A stretch of 64,000 nucleotides of DNA from Pseudomonas sp. QS1027 (lineage in GTDB: Bacteria; Pseudomonadota; Gammaproteobacteria; Pseudomonadales; Pseudomonadaceae). Below the pieces are notes generated by a model, which was not told where the DNA came from, ran no database searches, and saw only the letters and a program-made list of their open reading frames with translations. The stretch spans positions 1 through 64,000 of the forward strand of contig NZ_PHSU01000017.1 in the NCBI RefSeq assembly GCF_002814235.1. Reading direction: 5' to 3'. The position numbers and the translations under genes were made by a program. Shown piece after piece: positions 1 to 9,369 of this stretch. The first letter of the stretch is position 1, and each line of letters opens with the position of its first letter.

Positions 1-115
1 GGCGCCTACAAGGGCATGTCGATTTTTTATGCCTGGCCCATAGGGCTGCCGGGCGCTCTGATCTATCATTGCACCTCAGGCTGCCCGGGCCCGCCATTAC
101 TCTCATAAGAAATCC

Positions 116-1696
116 ATGCCACGCATCGACCTCCGCCGATTGATCCTGTTGCTGTCGCTTTCCGCCGTCACCCTGACGGCCGGCAATCTTTTCTTCGCCA
201 GCTACCAGACCCAGCGCAACTTCCTGATGGAACAGACCCTGGAAGCCAATCGGATCTATGCCCTGAAGCTGGCCAACACCACCAACAACTTCCTCAAGTC
301 GACCCAGCAACAACTGGCCTTCAGCGCCGGCCTGCTCCCGGCGATCTGGGACCAGCCGGAGCAACTGTGGCAGGAAGCGCACCGACTGCGTCGCCAGACC
401 GGCAGCTTCAACTCGGTGATCGTCATCCGCGCGGATGGCAAGATCATCGCCTCGTCGCCCACCTCGATGAACCTGACCGGCACCTTTTCCGCCAGCGAAG
501 GCTTTCGCCAGGCCAGCATGGCGCGCCAGCCCTATATTTCCAGCCCCTACGTCGGGGCCAACAACCACCTGATGATCCAGATCTCCCATCCGATCTTCGA
601 CGGCGACGGCAACTACCTGGGCTACCTGGGCGCCGGTATCTACCTCAACGAACCGAACATCCTGCACTCACTGCTGGGCGAACAATATTACCGTGACGGC
701 TCCTATCTCTATGTGGTCGACCCCCAGGGCCAGTTGATCTATCACCAGGACCCCGAGCGCGTCGGCGACGTGATCAAGGGCAACCCGGCCATCGACGCGG
801 TGATCGCCGGCGAGACCGGCAGCCTGAGGTTGAAAAACTCCAAGGGCGTCGACATGCTCACCGGCTATGCCCCGGTGCCGCGAATCGGTTGGGGCGTGAT
901 CAGCCAGCGACCCACCTCCATCACCCTGGAGGGCCTGCAACGGCTGATGCTGGAAGTCGCCGGTTACGCCGTGCCGCTGTTGCTCCTGTCGCTGCTGGGC
1001 ATCTGGTGGATTTCGACACTGATCAGCAAACCGCTCTGGCAACTGGCCAATACCACGCAGTATTGGGGCTCCTCCACCGCCGCCCAGTCGGTGAGCAAGG
1101 TCAAGGCCTGGTATTACGAGGCCGCGCAGTTGAAGAACACCATGCAGAAGGCGTTGATGTCGCTGCACCAGCAGTTGGGCAAGCTCAACCAGGAAAGCGT
1201 CACCGACCCGCTGACCGGTCTGACCAACCGACGCGGCCTGCAATTGATCCTCGACGACTGGGAAAGCCACCGCCAGCCGTTCTCGCTGATCGCCCTGGAT
1301 ATCGACCACTTCAAGCAGGTCAACGACAGCTACGGGCACAGCGCCGGCGACCTGGTGCTGCAACACCTGGCCCAACAGATCCGCCGCCACTCCCGGGAAA
1401 GCGACGTGCTCTGCCGCCAGGGCGGCGAGGAATTCCTCATGCTGCTGCCCTCCACTCCCGTGGCCCAGGCGGCACTGGTGGCCGAGCGATTGCGCGCGGC
1501 GATGGCCTATACCGAAAGCCCGAACGGCATTCCGGTGACCATCTCCCTGGGCGTGGCCAGTTGGCCCCAGGACCGCAAGAGCGTGGCCCAGGTGCTCAGG
1601 GAAGCGGATCAGGCCCTCTACCGGGCCAAGGATGGCGGGCGCAATCGCGTGGTGCGCAGCGATGACGAGACCCCGCCGGATGCCCCGAACAGTTAG
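116..1696 (+). CDS. Membrane-bound diguanylate cyclase with periplasmic sensor domain
   Basis: Predicted to make cyclic di-GMP from two GTP at the inner membrane. The N-terminus has a membrane anchor (about residues 8-28). It is followed by a large periplasmic region of the double-Cache/PDC kind (about 35-285), a second membrane segment (about 290-310), a short linker and a C-terminal GGDEF domain (about 365-515). The active site reads GGEEF at residues 436-440, a functional variant of GGDEF. An RESD inhibitory I-site lies exactly five residues upstream (427-430), so product inhibition is expected. No EAL domain is present. The ligand of the sensor domain cannot be read from the sequence. The gene stands alone, with the C-S lyase gene following on the same strand. 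Confidence 0.92.
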   Translation: MPRIDLRRLILLLSLSAVTLTAGNLFFASYQTQRNFLMEQTLEANRIYALKLANTTNNFLKSTQQQLAFSAGLLPAIWDQPEQLWQEAHRLRRQTGSFNSVIVIRADGKIIASSPTSMNLTGTFSASEGFRQASMARQPYISSPYVGANNHLMIQISHPIFDGDGNYLGYLGAGIYLNEPNILHSLLGEQYYRDGSYLYVVDPQGQLIYHQDPERVGDVIKGNPAIDAVIAGETGSLRLKNSKGVDMLTGYAPVPRIGWGVISQRPTSITLEGLQRLMLEVAGYAVPLLLLSLLGIWWISTLISKPLWQLANTTQYWGSSTAAQSVSKVKAWYYEAAQLKNTMQKALMSLHQQLGKLNQESVTDPLTGLTNRRGLQLILDDWESHRQPFSLIALDIDHFKQVNDSYGHSAGDLVLQHLAQQIRRHSRESDVLCRQGGEEFLMLLPSTPVAQAALVAERLRAAMAYTESPNGIPVTISLGVASWPQDRKSVAQVLREADQALYRAKDGGRNRVVRSDDETPPDAPNS

Positions 1697-1789
1697 ACTG
1701 ACACCTCCCTGGCGACACGCATCGGACCGCCGTCCCAGGCCATGAACACCCGACGCTTTCGGGGATTTCTTTCGAGTTTGACCACCAGC

Positions 1790-2938
1790 ATGACCTTCAA
1801 CTTCGACACGCTGATCGACCGCCGCGACACTGGCAGCACCAAGTGGAGCCGCTACCCGGCCGACGTCCTGCCCATGTGGGTGGCCGATATGGACCTGCCG
1901 GTGGCGAACGCGATCACCGAGGCCCTGCACAAGCGCCTGGAACATCCGCAACTGGGTTACAGCGTGGCCCAGGACGCCCTGCGCCAGGCCATCATCGCCG
2001 ACCTCTGGAGCAAGTACGCCTGGCGCGTGGAACCCCAGGAGCTGATTTTCCTGCCCGGTGTCGAGCCGGGTTTCAACATGGCGCTGCACGCCTTTGTGCA
2101 ACCGGGCCAGAACGTTGTGGTGCAGACACCGAACTACCGTCCCCTGCGCCTGGCGCCAGGTCACTGGAACCTGCCGAAAGTCGAGCTGGAGTTCGAGCGC
2201 GATGCCCAAGGTGACTATGTCACGCCCTTCGGCGCCCTGCGTAACGCCTTGCAAGGCGGCGGCGCGCTGCTGTTGAGCAACCCGCACAACCCGCTGGGCA
2301 AGGTCTTCCCACGGGAAGAATTGCAGCAGGTGGCGGATATCTGCCTGGAACAGGGCGCACTGATCGTCAGCGACGAAATCCACGCCGACCTCTGCTTCGA
2401 TGGCCGTCGCCATGTGCCGATCGCCTCCCTGAGTCCGGAGATCGCCCAGCGCACCATCACCCTGATGTCGGCGAGCAAGGCCTATAACATCGCCGGGCTG
2501 AAGACCGCTTACGCCATTGTCCAGGACCCGGCGGTACGCGAGCGTTTCAACGCCGCCCGTTCGGGGATGGTCGACAGCGTCAACGCCCTAGGGCTGGAGG
2601 CGACCTGCACGGCCTACACCGAGTGCGGAGGCTGGCTCGCAGGCTTGATGGAATACCTGCAGGCCAACCGCGACTACCTGCAACACGCGGTGGAAACCCG
2701 CTTGCCGGGCGTGGTCCTGCGTCCGGCCCAGGGTACTTACCTGGCCTGGCTGGATTGCAGCGCGTTGGGCCTTGCGGACCCGTACCAGTTTTTCCTGGAA
2801 GAGGCCAAGGTGGGCTTGAGCGCGGGGATCGAGTTCGGCGACGACGCGCAGCAGTTCGTGCGTTTGAACTTCGGTTGCCCGAGGGCATTGCTGGAGGAAG
2901 GTATCAGCCGGATGGAGCAGAGTCTGCGTCGGCGCTGA
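1790..2938 (+). CDS. patB: PatB/MalY-family PLP-dependent C-S lyase (cystathionine beta-lyase type)
   Basis: A fold-type I aminotransferase-like enzyme of 382 residues that cleaves C-S bonds of cystathionine or cysteine conjugates to give pyruvate, ammonia and a thiol. The N-terminal FDTLIDRRDTGSTKW signature and the lysine in SASKAYNIAGLKTAY (about K230, the Schiff-base lysine) fit the MalY/PatB family. SNPHNPLGKVF and VSDEIHADL supply the usual PLP-binding Asn and Asp. The first possible ATG is at 1742, but the family motif begins right after the internal ATG at 1790, so I chose that start; neither has a strong ribosome site. A sulfur-amino-acid role fits the sulfur-scavenging genes further right, but the gene is 10 kb from them. 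The symbol is by family only. Confidence 0.85.
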   Translation: MTFNFDTLIDRRDTGSTKWSRYPADVLPMWVADMDLPVANAITEALHKRLEHPQLGYSVAQDALRQAIIADLWSKYAWRVEPQELIFLPGVEPGFNMALHAFVQPGQNVVVQTPNYRPLRLAPGHWNLPKVELEFERDAQGDYVTPFGALRNALQGGGALLLSNPHNPLGKVFPREELQQVADICLEQGALIVSDEIHADLCFDGRRHVPIASLSPEIAQRTITLMSASKAYNIAGLKTAYAIVQDPAVRERFNAARSGMVDSVNALGLEATCTAYTECGGWLAGLMEYLQANRDYLQHAVETRLPGVVLRPAQGTYLAWLDCSALGLADPYQFFLEEAKVGLSAGIEFGDDAQQFVRLNFGCPRALLEEGISRMEQSLRRR

Positions 2939-2990
2939 AAACACGATGCCGGCCTGCTACGGAAATGGGATCTTGAAGACACCACACAAC

Positions 2991-3083
2991 CTGTAGGAGC
3001 CGGCTTGCTGGCGATGCGATCCGATGGTCGACATCGCTGTCGCCTGGAAAACCGCTATCGCCAGCAAGCCGGCTCCTACAGGG
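2991..3083. repeat. REP palindrome pair (Pseudomonas type)
   Basis: Two inverted copies of a GTAGGAGCCGGCTTGCTGGC core face each other around a 30-base loop, the standard Pseudomonas BIME-like arrangement. It lies between the convergent ends of the C-S lyase and the small gene at 3111. Confidence 0.85.
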
Positions 3084-3110
3084 ACCGTGTTCAGACTTGG
3101 CTGAACGGGG

Positions 3111-3317
3111 TCAGGCCTGTTTTTTCAGGCGCGGTTTGGCCTTGGGGAAATACGGCTGCTTGACCAGCACCGTCGACGCGGGCTTCACGGCCTTCGTCGC
3201 AACCACCTCGACCGGCACCTCCCCACCAAACTCCGCGACATAAGCCGTCTGGCCACAACGCAGTCGATTGTTGATGGGAAACTCGTCCCCGTTGTCGTAA
3301 ATGTACGCATCCTTCAT
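3111..3317 (-). CDS. Small conserved hypothetical protein
   Basis: Encodes 68 residues starting MKDAYIYDNGDEFPINNRL. The protein is basic at the C-terminus (KAKPRLKKQA) and rich in Val, Pro and Lys; no signal peptide or membrane segment. An AAGGAG ribosome site stands six bases before the ATG at 3317, which decides this start over the in-frame ATG that overlaps the ribosome site and over the longer open frame. No family is recognised. It is monocistronic and separated from the efflux operon by about 170 bases of lower-GC sequence. Confidence 0.7.
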   Translation of the reverse strand: MKDAYIYDNGDEFPINNRLRCGQTAYVAEFGGEVPVEVVATKAVKPASTVLVKQPYFPKAKPRLKKQA

Positions 3318-3486
3318 AGCCATCTCCTTTTCAACATAATTGGGCCGTACCGGCAAATCCCCGGCGGCTTCAAAAACATTGAGCGTAGTCGACCGACGGC
3401 GACTCGCAGGCTCTGGTGCAAGGTTCCGACGAATGACCGCCCGGTCACGAAATTTTTATTTTCCTGGCCAGGCTTTCACACGGATT

Positions 3487-6400
3487 TCACTTCTGCGCGC
3501 CTAGGATGGGCTCACTCCTCGTTTCAATCCCATTGGACTCGCCTTCGTTGCGGGTCTTTTTTTGCCCGCGCAACCGGTCGAACCACAGGTAGACCACCGG
3601 CGTGGTGTAGAGCGTCAGCAGTTGCGACACCGCCAGCCCGCCGACGATGGCGATCCCCAGGGGCTGGCGCAATTCCGAACCCGCGCCGTGACCGAACGCC
3701 AGTGGCACGGCACCGAGCAGCGCCGCCAGCGAGGTCATCAGGATCGGCCGCAGGCGCAGCAGGCAGGCCTCGTGCACCGCTTCCCGCGGCGCCATGCCAG
3801 CGCGCTCGGCCTCCAGGGTGAAGTCGACGATCATGATCGCGTTCTTCTTGACGATACCGATCAGCAGGATGATCCCGATCATGCCCAGCACCGACAGGTC
3901 CTGCCCGCAGATGATCAACGCCAGCAAGGCGCCGAAGCCGGCCGAAGGCAAGGTGGAAATGATCGTCAGTGGGTGGATGGCGTTTTCATAGAGCACGCCG
4001 AGGACGATATAGACCGTCAGGATCGCCGCCAGGATCAGCCAGGGTTGCGACTTGAGCGAGTCCTTGAAGGCCTGGGCGGTGCCCTGGAAACTCCCCGACA
4101 CCGTGTCAGGCAGGCCCACCGCCAGCGAGGCCTTCTCGATGGCATTGACCGCGTCGCTCAGGGCTTGCCCGGGCGCCAGGTCGAACGACAGGGTAATGGC
4201 CGGGAACACGCCCTGGTGGTTGATGATGATCGGCGCCAGTTCGTTGCGGATACTCGCCAGCATGTCCAGCGGCACCATGCCCCCGGTGGTCGAACGCACA
4301 TACAGGTGCTTGAGGGTGTCGATGGACATCTGCCAGCGCGGATCGAGTTCGAGAATGACGTGGTTCTGGTCCAGCTGGGTGAACATGGTCGCGATCTGCC
4401 GTTGGCCGAAGGCGTCATAGAGCACGTCGTCGATCGCCTGCACATTGACCCCCAACCGCGCCGCCGAGGGCCGGTCGATCACCAGGGTCGCCTGGGGTGC
4501 CGCACGCTGCTGGTCGGAGGTCACGTTGCGTAATTGCGGCAACTGCTTGAGACGGTCCAGCAACAAGCCGCTCCAGTGGTCCAGTTCCTGGCTGTCCGGG
4601 TCCTGCAAGGTGTACTGGTACTGGGTCTTGCTGGTCCGGCCACCGATCTGGATATCCTGGTTGGCCTGCAGGAACAGCTTGATGCCCTGGACCTTGTCGA
4701 GGGCCGGCTGCAAGCGCGCGATCACCTGCTGGGCGCTGGCCGTGCGCTGGTCGAACGGCTTGAGGTTGACCATCACCCGGCCCTGGCTGACCGTCGGGTT
4801 GGGGCCGATCCAGTAATAGGCCTTGGCCACCGCCGGGTCGGCGCTGACGATATCGGCCAGCAGCGCGACGCGCTGGCGCATGGCCTCCGGCGAGATGTCC
4901 GAGGCGGCTTCGGCAACGCCCTGGATCAGGCCGGTGTCCTGCTGCGGGAAAAAGCCCTTGGGGATATACAGGTAGAGCATCGCCGTGGCGACGAAGGTGG
5001 CGACCGCCACCGCCAGGGTCAGGCGCTGGTGATCGAGCACCCACTCCAGGCTGCGCCGGTAGCGCTCGTGAATCCGGTTGTAGACCGCCTCGCAGGCATC
5101 ACCGAAACGGCTCGGACGCGAGTCGTGTTCCGGTTTGAGCAGCCAGGCGCAGAGCATCGGCGTCACGGTCAGGGAGACCACGCCGGACATCAGGATCGCC
5201 ACGCTGACCGTCACCGCGAACTCACGCATCAGTCGCCCGACAATGCCGCCCATCAACAGGATCGGCAGGAACACCGCGATCAGCGACACGGTCATCGAGA
5301 CAATGGTGAAACCCACTTCGCGCAGACCGTCCACCGCCGCCTGAATCCGCGACTTGCCCATCTCCAGGTGACGGACGATGTTTTCCATGACCACGATGGC
5401 GTCGTCCACCACGAAACCGACGGCAATCGCCAGGCCCATGATCGACAGGTTGTCCAGGCTGTAGCCCAGCAGGTACATCACGGCAAAGGTCGCCACCAGC
5501 GACAGCGGGATGGTCAGGGTCGGGATCAGGGTCGCGGTGGCCTTGCGCAGGAACACGAAGATCACCACGACCACCAGGGCGATGGACAGCAGCAAGGTGA
5601 ACTGCACGTCGTTGACCGAGGCGTTGATGGTCTGGGTACGGTCGCCGACCACCTGGACCTGGACGTCCCGGGGCAAGGACGCGGTCAGGGCCGGCAGGCT
5701 GGCGCGGATATTGGCGATGGTCGACAGCACGTTGAAACCCGGCTGCTTGTGGATGTCGACGATCACCGTCGGCTGGCCGTCGATACCGGCCGCCTGCTGG
5801 GTGTCCTCGGCGCCATCGATGACCCGACCGAGATCGCCGAGCTTGATCGGCACCCCGGCCTTGTAGGCCACCACCTGCTCGCGATAGCCCTTGGGGTCGA
5901 GCAACTGGTCGGTGGCATCGAGGGTCACCGAGCGGTACTGGCCGTTGAGGTTGCCCTTGGGTTGATCGAGGGTGCTGAGGCCGACGATGCTGCGCACTTC
6001 TTCCAGGGTCAGGCCACGGGCTGCGAGGGCATCCGGATCGATCTGGATGCGCACCGCCGGCTTCTGTTCACCATGGAAATCCACCAGGCCGACGCCGGAC
6101 ATCTGCGACAGGCGCTGGGCCAGGTAGTTGTCGGCGTAGCGGTCGAGCTCCGGCAAGGGCCGTGTCGGCGAGGTCAGGGCCAGGGACAGCACGGTGAACT
6201 CCGCCGGGTTGACCTTGTTGAAGGTCGGCGTGCTGGTCATGGTTTTCGGCAAGGTCGCGCTGGCAGTGTTGATCGCCGTCTGCACGTCCTCGGCCGCGCC
6301 GTCGATATTACGCGACAGGTCGAACTGCAGGACGATCTGGGTCTTGCCCGAGGAACTCGAAGAGGTCATCGAGGTGACCTGCGGCACGGCCGCGAACGCC

Positions 6401-6606
6401 CGCTCCAGCGGTGTCGCCACCGAGGTCGCCATGGTTTCGGCGCTGGCTCCGGAAAGCTTGGCGGTGACCTGGATGGTGGGGAAATCCACCGTCGGCAACG
6501 GTGCCACCGGCAGTTGGAAATAGGCGACGGTACCCAGCAGCATCACCCCCAGGGCCAGCAGGCAAAGGCCGGTGCGGCGCTGGATCAGGCCAGCGAGCAG
6601 GTTCAT
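3487..6606 (-). CDS. RND efflux pump, HAE1 family permease
   Basis: The proton-driven inner-membrane pump (1039 residues) of a tripartite exporter, similar to MdtB/MdtC/MuxB-type proteins. It begins MNLLAGLIQRRTGLCLL and has the normal HAE1 layout: a first membrane helix, a periplasmic porter domain, a central block of helices, a second porter domain and a C-terminal block. The proton-relay acidic pair is visible in GFVVDDAIVVMENIVRHLE, and GFFPQQDTGLIQG marks the second porter domain. It is the last gene of an outer-membrane factor-adaptor-pump operon and overlaps the adaptor gene by four bases. Only one RND subunit is encoded, unlike the two-pump mdtABC and muxABC operons, so a homotrimer is expected. 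The substrate is unknown. Confidence 0.93.
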   Translation of the reverse strand: MNLLAGLIQRRTGLCLLALGVMLLGTVAYFQLPVAPLPTVDFPTIQVTAKLSGASAETMATSVATPLERAFAAVPQVTSMTSSSSSGKTQIVLQFDLSRNIDGAAEDVQTAINTASATLPKTMTSTPTFNKVNPAEFTVLSLALTSPTRPLPELDRYADNYLAQRLSQMSGVGLVDFHGEQKPAVRIQIDPDALAARGLTLEEVRSIVGLSTLDQPKGNLNGQYRSVTLDATDQLLDPKGYREQVVAYKAGVPIKLGDLGRVIDGAEDTQQAAGIDGQPTVIVDIHKQPGFNVLSTIANIRASLPALTASLPRDVQVQVVGDRTQTINASVNDVQFTLLLSIALVVVVIFVFLRKATATLIPTLTIPLSLVATFAVMYLLGYSLDNLSIMGLAIAVGFVVDDAIVVMENIVRHLEMGKSRIQAAVDGLREVGFTIVSMTVSLIAVFLPILLMGGIVGRLMREFAVTVSVAILMSGVVSLTVTPMLCAWLLKPEHDSRPSRFGDACEAVYNRIHERYRRSLEWVLDHQRLTLAVAVATFVATAMLYLYIPKGFFPQQDTGLIQGVAEAASDISPEAMRQRVALLADIVSADPAVAKAYYWIGPNPTVSQGRVMVNLKPFDQRTASAQQVIARLQPALDKVQGIKLFLQANQDIQIGGRTSKTQYQYTLQDPDSQELDHWSGLLLDRLKQLPQLRNVTSDQQRAAPQATLVIDRPSAARLGVNVQAIDDVLYDAFGQRQIATMFTQLDQNHVILELDPRWQMSIDTLKHLYVRSTTGGMVPLDMLASIRNELAPIIINHQGVFPAITLSFDLAPGQALSDAVNAIEKASLAVGLPDTVSGSFQGTAQAFKDSLKSQPWLILAAILTVYIVLGVLYENAIHPLTIISTLPSAGFGALLALIICGQDLSVLGMIGIILLIGIVKKNAIMIVDFTLEAERAGMAPREAVHEACLLRLRPILMTSLAALLGAVPLAFGHGAGSELRQPLGIAIVGGLAVSQLLTLYTTPVVYLWFDRLRGQKKTRNEGESNGIETRSEPILGAQK

Positions 6607-7808
6607 CGCTTGCCTCCGGCGCTGCCGGTCAGCGCCAGCTCAGGGGCCGCCGGGTCCGACTCCAGGCTGACCGGCTTGACCTTGAGCCCAGGGGCAATCC
6701 GCGACTGGCCCTGGACCACCACCACTTCACCCGGCGCCAGGCCGTCCTTGATCCACTGTTGGCCGTCGACCACTGTCGCCGCCTTCACCTGCCGCGGTTC
6801 GACCCGCTGGTCGGCATTGACCACATAGACGAAGTCACCCTTCTGCCCTTGCTGCACGGCATTGGCCGGCACCACGGTGGCGGCCTTCTGGGTATTCACC
6901 AGCAGGCGCGCGCCCACCAGTTGGCCGGGCCAGAGTTGCTGGCCGCCGTTGTGGAATTGCGCCTTGAGCTGGATCTGCCCGCTGGCGGCAATCACCTGGC
7001 TGTCGATGAAATTCAGCGACCCGCTCGCCAACTGCTGACGGCCATCGCGACTCATGGCGAGCACCTGCAAGGGTGCCACGGCGTTTTCCTTGAGGATCCG
7101 CGCCAGATCGTCCTGGGACACCGAGAAGGCCACCGAGATCGGGTCCATCTGCGTCAGGGTCACCAAACCGGTGGCATCGGCACCGTGGACAATCGAACCG
7201 ACGTCCAGCAGGCGTTGCCCGGTGCGACCGGTGAACGGCGCATCGATCCGGGTGAAGGCCAGTTGCAGGCGGGCATTCTCCAGCGCCGCCTGGTCGGCCT
7301 GGACCGTGGCCTGCTGGGCCGCCAGTTGCGCGCGATAAGTGTCGACATCCTGGGTCGGGCCGGCCTTGGCCGCCGCCAGCTTGCTGGCCCGATCGAGGTT
7401 GACCCGCAAGTTGGCCAACTGCGCCTGGTCCTTGCTGACCAGCGCCTGGGCCTGGGCCATTTGCGCCTGGTAGACCCTTGGGTCGATCTGCGCCAACTGG
7501 CTGCCGGCATTGACCATCTGGCCTTCGGTGAACAGGACTTTCTGCAATTCGCCGTCGACCCGCACCCGCACATTGACGGTATTCAGAGGCTGGACATTGC
7601 CGATGGCATCGATCCAGATCGGCAGGTCCTTCTGCCCCGCCGCCTGCATCACCACCGGGATGGCGCTATCCACGGGGGCTGCCGGTGCCGCCTGGGCCCG
7701 GTCGATCCATTGGCTCTTGATCAACAGCGAAGCACCGAGCATGGCCACGACCAGCAGGCCGAGGCGCAGACGACGGGGTTGGGATGGCGCCTGGGGTGAG
7801 AGCTTCAT
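6603..7808 (-). CDS. RND efflux periplasmic adaptor (membrane fusion protein)
   Basis: A 401-residue adaptor linking the inner-membrane pump to the outer-membrane channel. It has an N-terminal membrane anchor (about 15-32), a beta-barrel/lipoyl half-motif around VNVRVRVDGELQKVLFTEGQ, a coiled-coil hairpin rich in Ala, Gln and Leu (about 105-185), then the second lipoyl half and the DAPFTGRTGQRLLDVGS signature of AcrA/MdtA-like proteins. Its start overlaps the stop of the outer-membrane factor by four bases and its stop overlaps the pump start, so the three are translationally coupled. Confidence 0.93.
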   Translation of the reverse strand: MKLSPQAPSQPRRLRLGLLVVAMLGASLLIKSQWIDRAQAAPAAPVDSAIPVVMQAAGQKDLPIWIDAIGNVQPLNTVNVRVRVDGELQKVLFTEGQMVNAGSQLAQIDPRVYQAQMAQAQALVSKDQAQLANLRVNLDRASKLAAAKAGPTQDVDTYRAQLAAQQATVQADQAALENARLQLAFTRIDAPFTGRTGQRLLDVGSIVHGADATGLVTLTQMDPISVAFSVSQDDLARILKENAVAPLQVLAMSRDGRQQLASGSLNFIDSQVIAASGQIQLKAQFHNGGQQLWPGQLVGARLLVNTQKAATVVPANAVQQGQKGDFVYVVNADQRVEPRQVKAATVVDGQQWIKDGLAPGEVVVVQGQSRIAPGLKVKPVSLESDPAAPELALTGSAGGKR

Positions 7809-9247
7809 GGCTGAACGACCTGAGAGGGAGAAGAAGGAGTGGCGGCGGCCAGGGTGGGCACGCTGAAGTCGCCGCCAATGGCGCGAAACAGGCCGACGGC
7901 GGCCTGCAAATGCTGGAGGCGCACCTGCAACAGGCTGTCTTCGGCCTGGTACTGGGTGCGCTCGACCACCAGCAGCGTCTGGAAATCGGTGGAGCCGAGC
8001 CGGTAGCGAACCTGGGCCAGGCGCGCGGCCTCGCGGGCCGAGCCGACGGCCGCCTGGTCCAGGGCATAGGCCTGGTCCAGTTGTCGAGCGGCGCTGAGCT
8101 GGGTTTCCACGTCGCGCAGGGCTTCGATGATCGAGGCGCGATAGCTGGCGGTCAGTTCCTGCACATGGGCCTGGTCGGCGTGCAGTTGCCCGGTCAGTTG
8201 GCCGCCGCTGAATACCGGTTGGGTCAGGTTGCCGACGATGCTCCAGATATGCCCGCCGGCCAGGGTGTCGATACCGCCCAGCAGGTCCAGCGAGAGATTG
8301 GGCAGGAACGCCGCCCGGGCCACGCCGACGTCAAAGTTGGCCGACACCAGGCGGGCCTCGGCGGCCTGGATATCCGGACGCTGGCGCACCAGGCCGACGG
8401 GCAGGCCGACCTTGGGTTGCGGCACCTGGAGGGCGTCGAGCCCGGTCTGCTGGACCTTGAAACCTTCCGGTGGCACACCCACCAGCGTCGCCAGTTGGTA
8501 CTGCGCTGCGTCGAGTTGCTGTTGCAACAACGGCACCGCGGCCTGGAAGGTTTGCTGGGCATTGCGCTGCTGTTCGACTTCCAGGCTCGACACCGCGCCC
8601 TGGCTGGCCTGCACCTGCACCAGGTCGAGGACCTGGCTGGCATCGGCGGCGATGGACTGGGCCAGGCGCACGCGGTCTTGCAGCGAGAGGACCTGGAAAT
8701 AGGTGTCGGCGATGCTCGCACCGAGGGTCATGCGCAGGGTCTGGGCATCGAACTGGCTGGCGTTGGCCAGGGCCTGGGAGGAATCGGCGGTAGCGCGTTG
8801 CTTGCCCCAGAAGTCCACTTCATAGGTGGCCTCGGCGAAGACGCTGGATTTTTTCGTGCTGCCGTAGTTGTTCTGCCGCTGATAGTTGCCGCCCAGGGAC
8901 AGGTTGGGGTATTGCCCGGCACCGGCCACCTGGGCGATGGCCCGAGCCTGGTCGACCCGGCTCACGGCGGCCTTGAGGCTGTAGTTGTCGTTCAGGCCAC
9001 GGGCGATCAGGCCATCGAGTTCGGCACTCTGGAACTCATGCCACCAAGGGCCGCCCGCCGCGTCGGCTGGGGTCGCGGACGGGTCCTTGGCCGACCATTG
9101 CGGGGCCAGGGGCAAGGCCGGCTGCTGGTAGCCCGGCACCAGCGAGCAACCGCCCAACAGCGTCAGGCCGGCCAAAGCCAGGGCGCGCAACAGTCGGCTT
9201 GGGGTATGAGGTGGATGAAAAGCCTCGAATCTCGGCGTGAGAAGCAT
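7805..9247 (-). CDS. RND efflux outer-membrane factor, NodT/OprM-like lipoprotein
   Basis: A 480-residue outer-membrane channel. The N-terminus is a lipoprotein signal ending in the lipobox LLGGC (Cys at about residue 34), and two repeated halves rich in AVSRVDQARA- and AARLAQVRYRLG-like helices are typical of OprM/NodT channels that trimerise into a periplasmic tunnel. It is the first gene of the three-gene efflux operon. About 120 bases separate it from the response regulator upstream on the same strand, with room for its own promoter, which suggests regulation by that protein. Confidence 0.92.
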   Translation of the reverse strand: MLLTPRFEAFHPPHTPSRLLRALALAGLTLLGGCSLVPGYQQPALPLAPQWSAKDPSATPADAAGGPWWHEFQSAELDGLIARGLNDNYSLKAAVSRVDQARAIAQVAGAGQYPNLSLGGNYQRQNNYGSTKKSSVFAEATYEVDFWGKQRATADSSQALANASQFDAQTLRMTLGASIADTYFQVLSLQDRVRLAQSIAADASQVLDLVQVQASQGAVSSLEVEQQRNAQQTFQAAVPLLQQQLDAAQYQLATLVGVPPEGFKVQQTGLDALQVPQPKVGLPVGLVRQRPDIQAAEARLVSANFDVGVARAAFLPNLSLDLLGGIDTLAGGHIWSIVGNLTQPVFSGGQLTGQLHADQAHVQELTASYRASIIEALRDVETQLSAARQLDQAYALDQAAVGSAREAARLAQVRYRLGSTDFQTLLVVERTQYQAEDSLLQVRLQHLQAAVGLFRAIGGDFSVPTLAAATPSSPSQVVQP

Positions 9248-9334
9248 CTACGGGATATCTCCAGAACCTGTGTGGCAGAGCCATCGATCAGATTCCGAAG
9301 CTATCAGGCGCAGGCCCGCGTCCCGTTCCTCCAA

Positions 9335-9350
9335 AGCTAAATTTTAGTTT
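9335..9350 (-). promoter_or_regulatory. Possible response-regulator box upstream of the efflux operon
   Basis: The sequence AGCTAAATTTTAGTTT sits in the gap between the response regulator gene and the efflux operon. Closely related AGCTAAACTTTTTTTC occurs at 10083-10098, upstream of the same regulator. Both are AT-rich islands in GC-rich DNA. A shared binding site for one of the two OmpR-type regulators is an inference from position and similarity only. Confidence 0.35.
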
Positions 9351-9369
9351 AGGTAAATTCATCTTTACC

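Noticed and set aside
4534..6828. Long plus-strand open frame of 764 codons opposite the RND pump
   Set aside because: It is antisense to a clear HAE1 pump; the product is rich in Arg, Gln, His and Gly, as expected from a GC-rich shadow frame.
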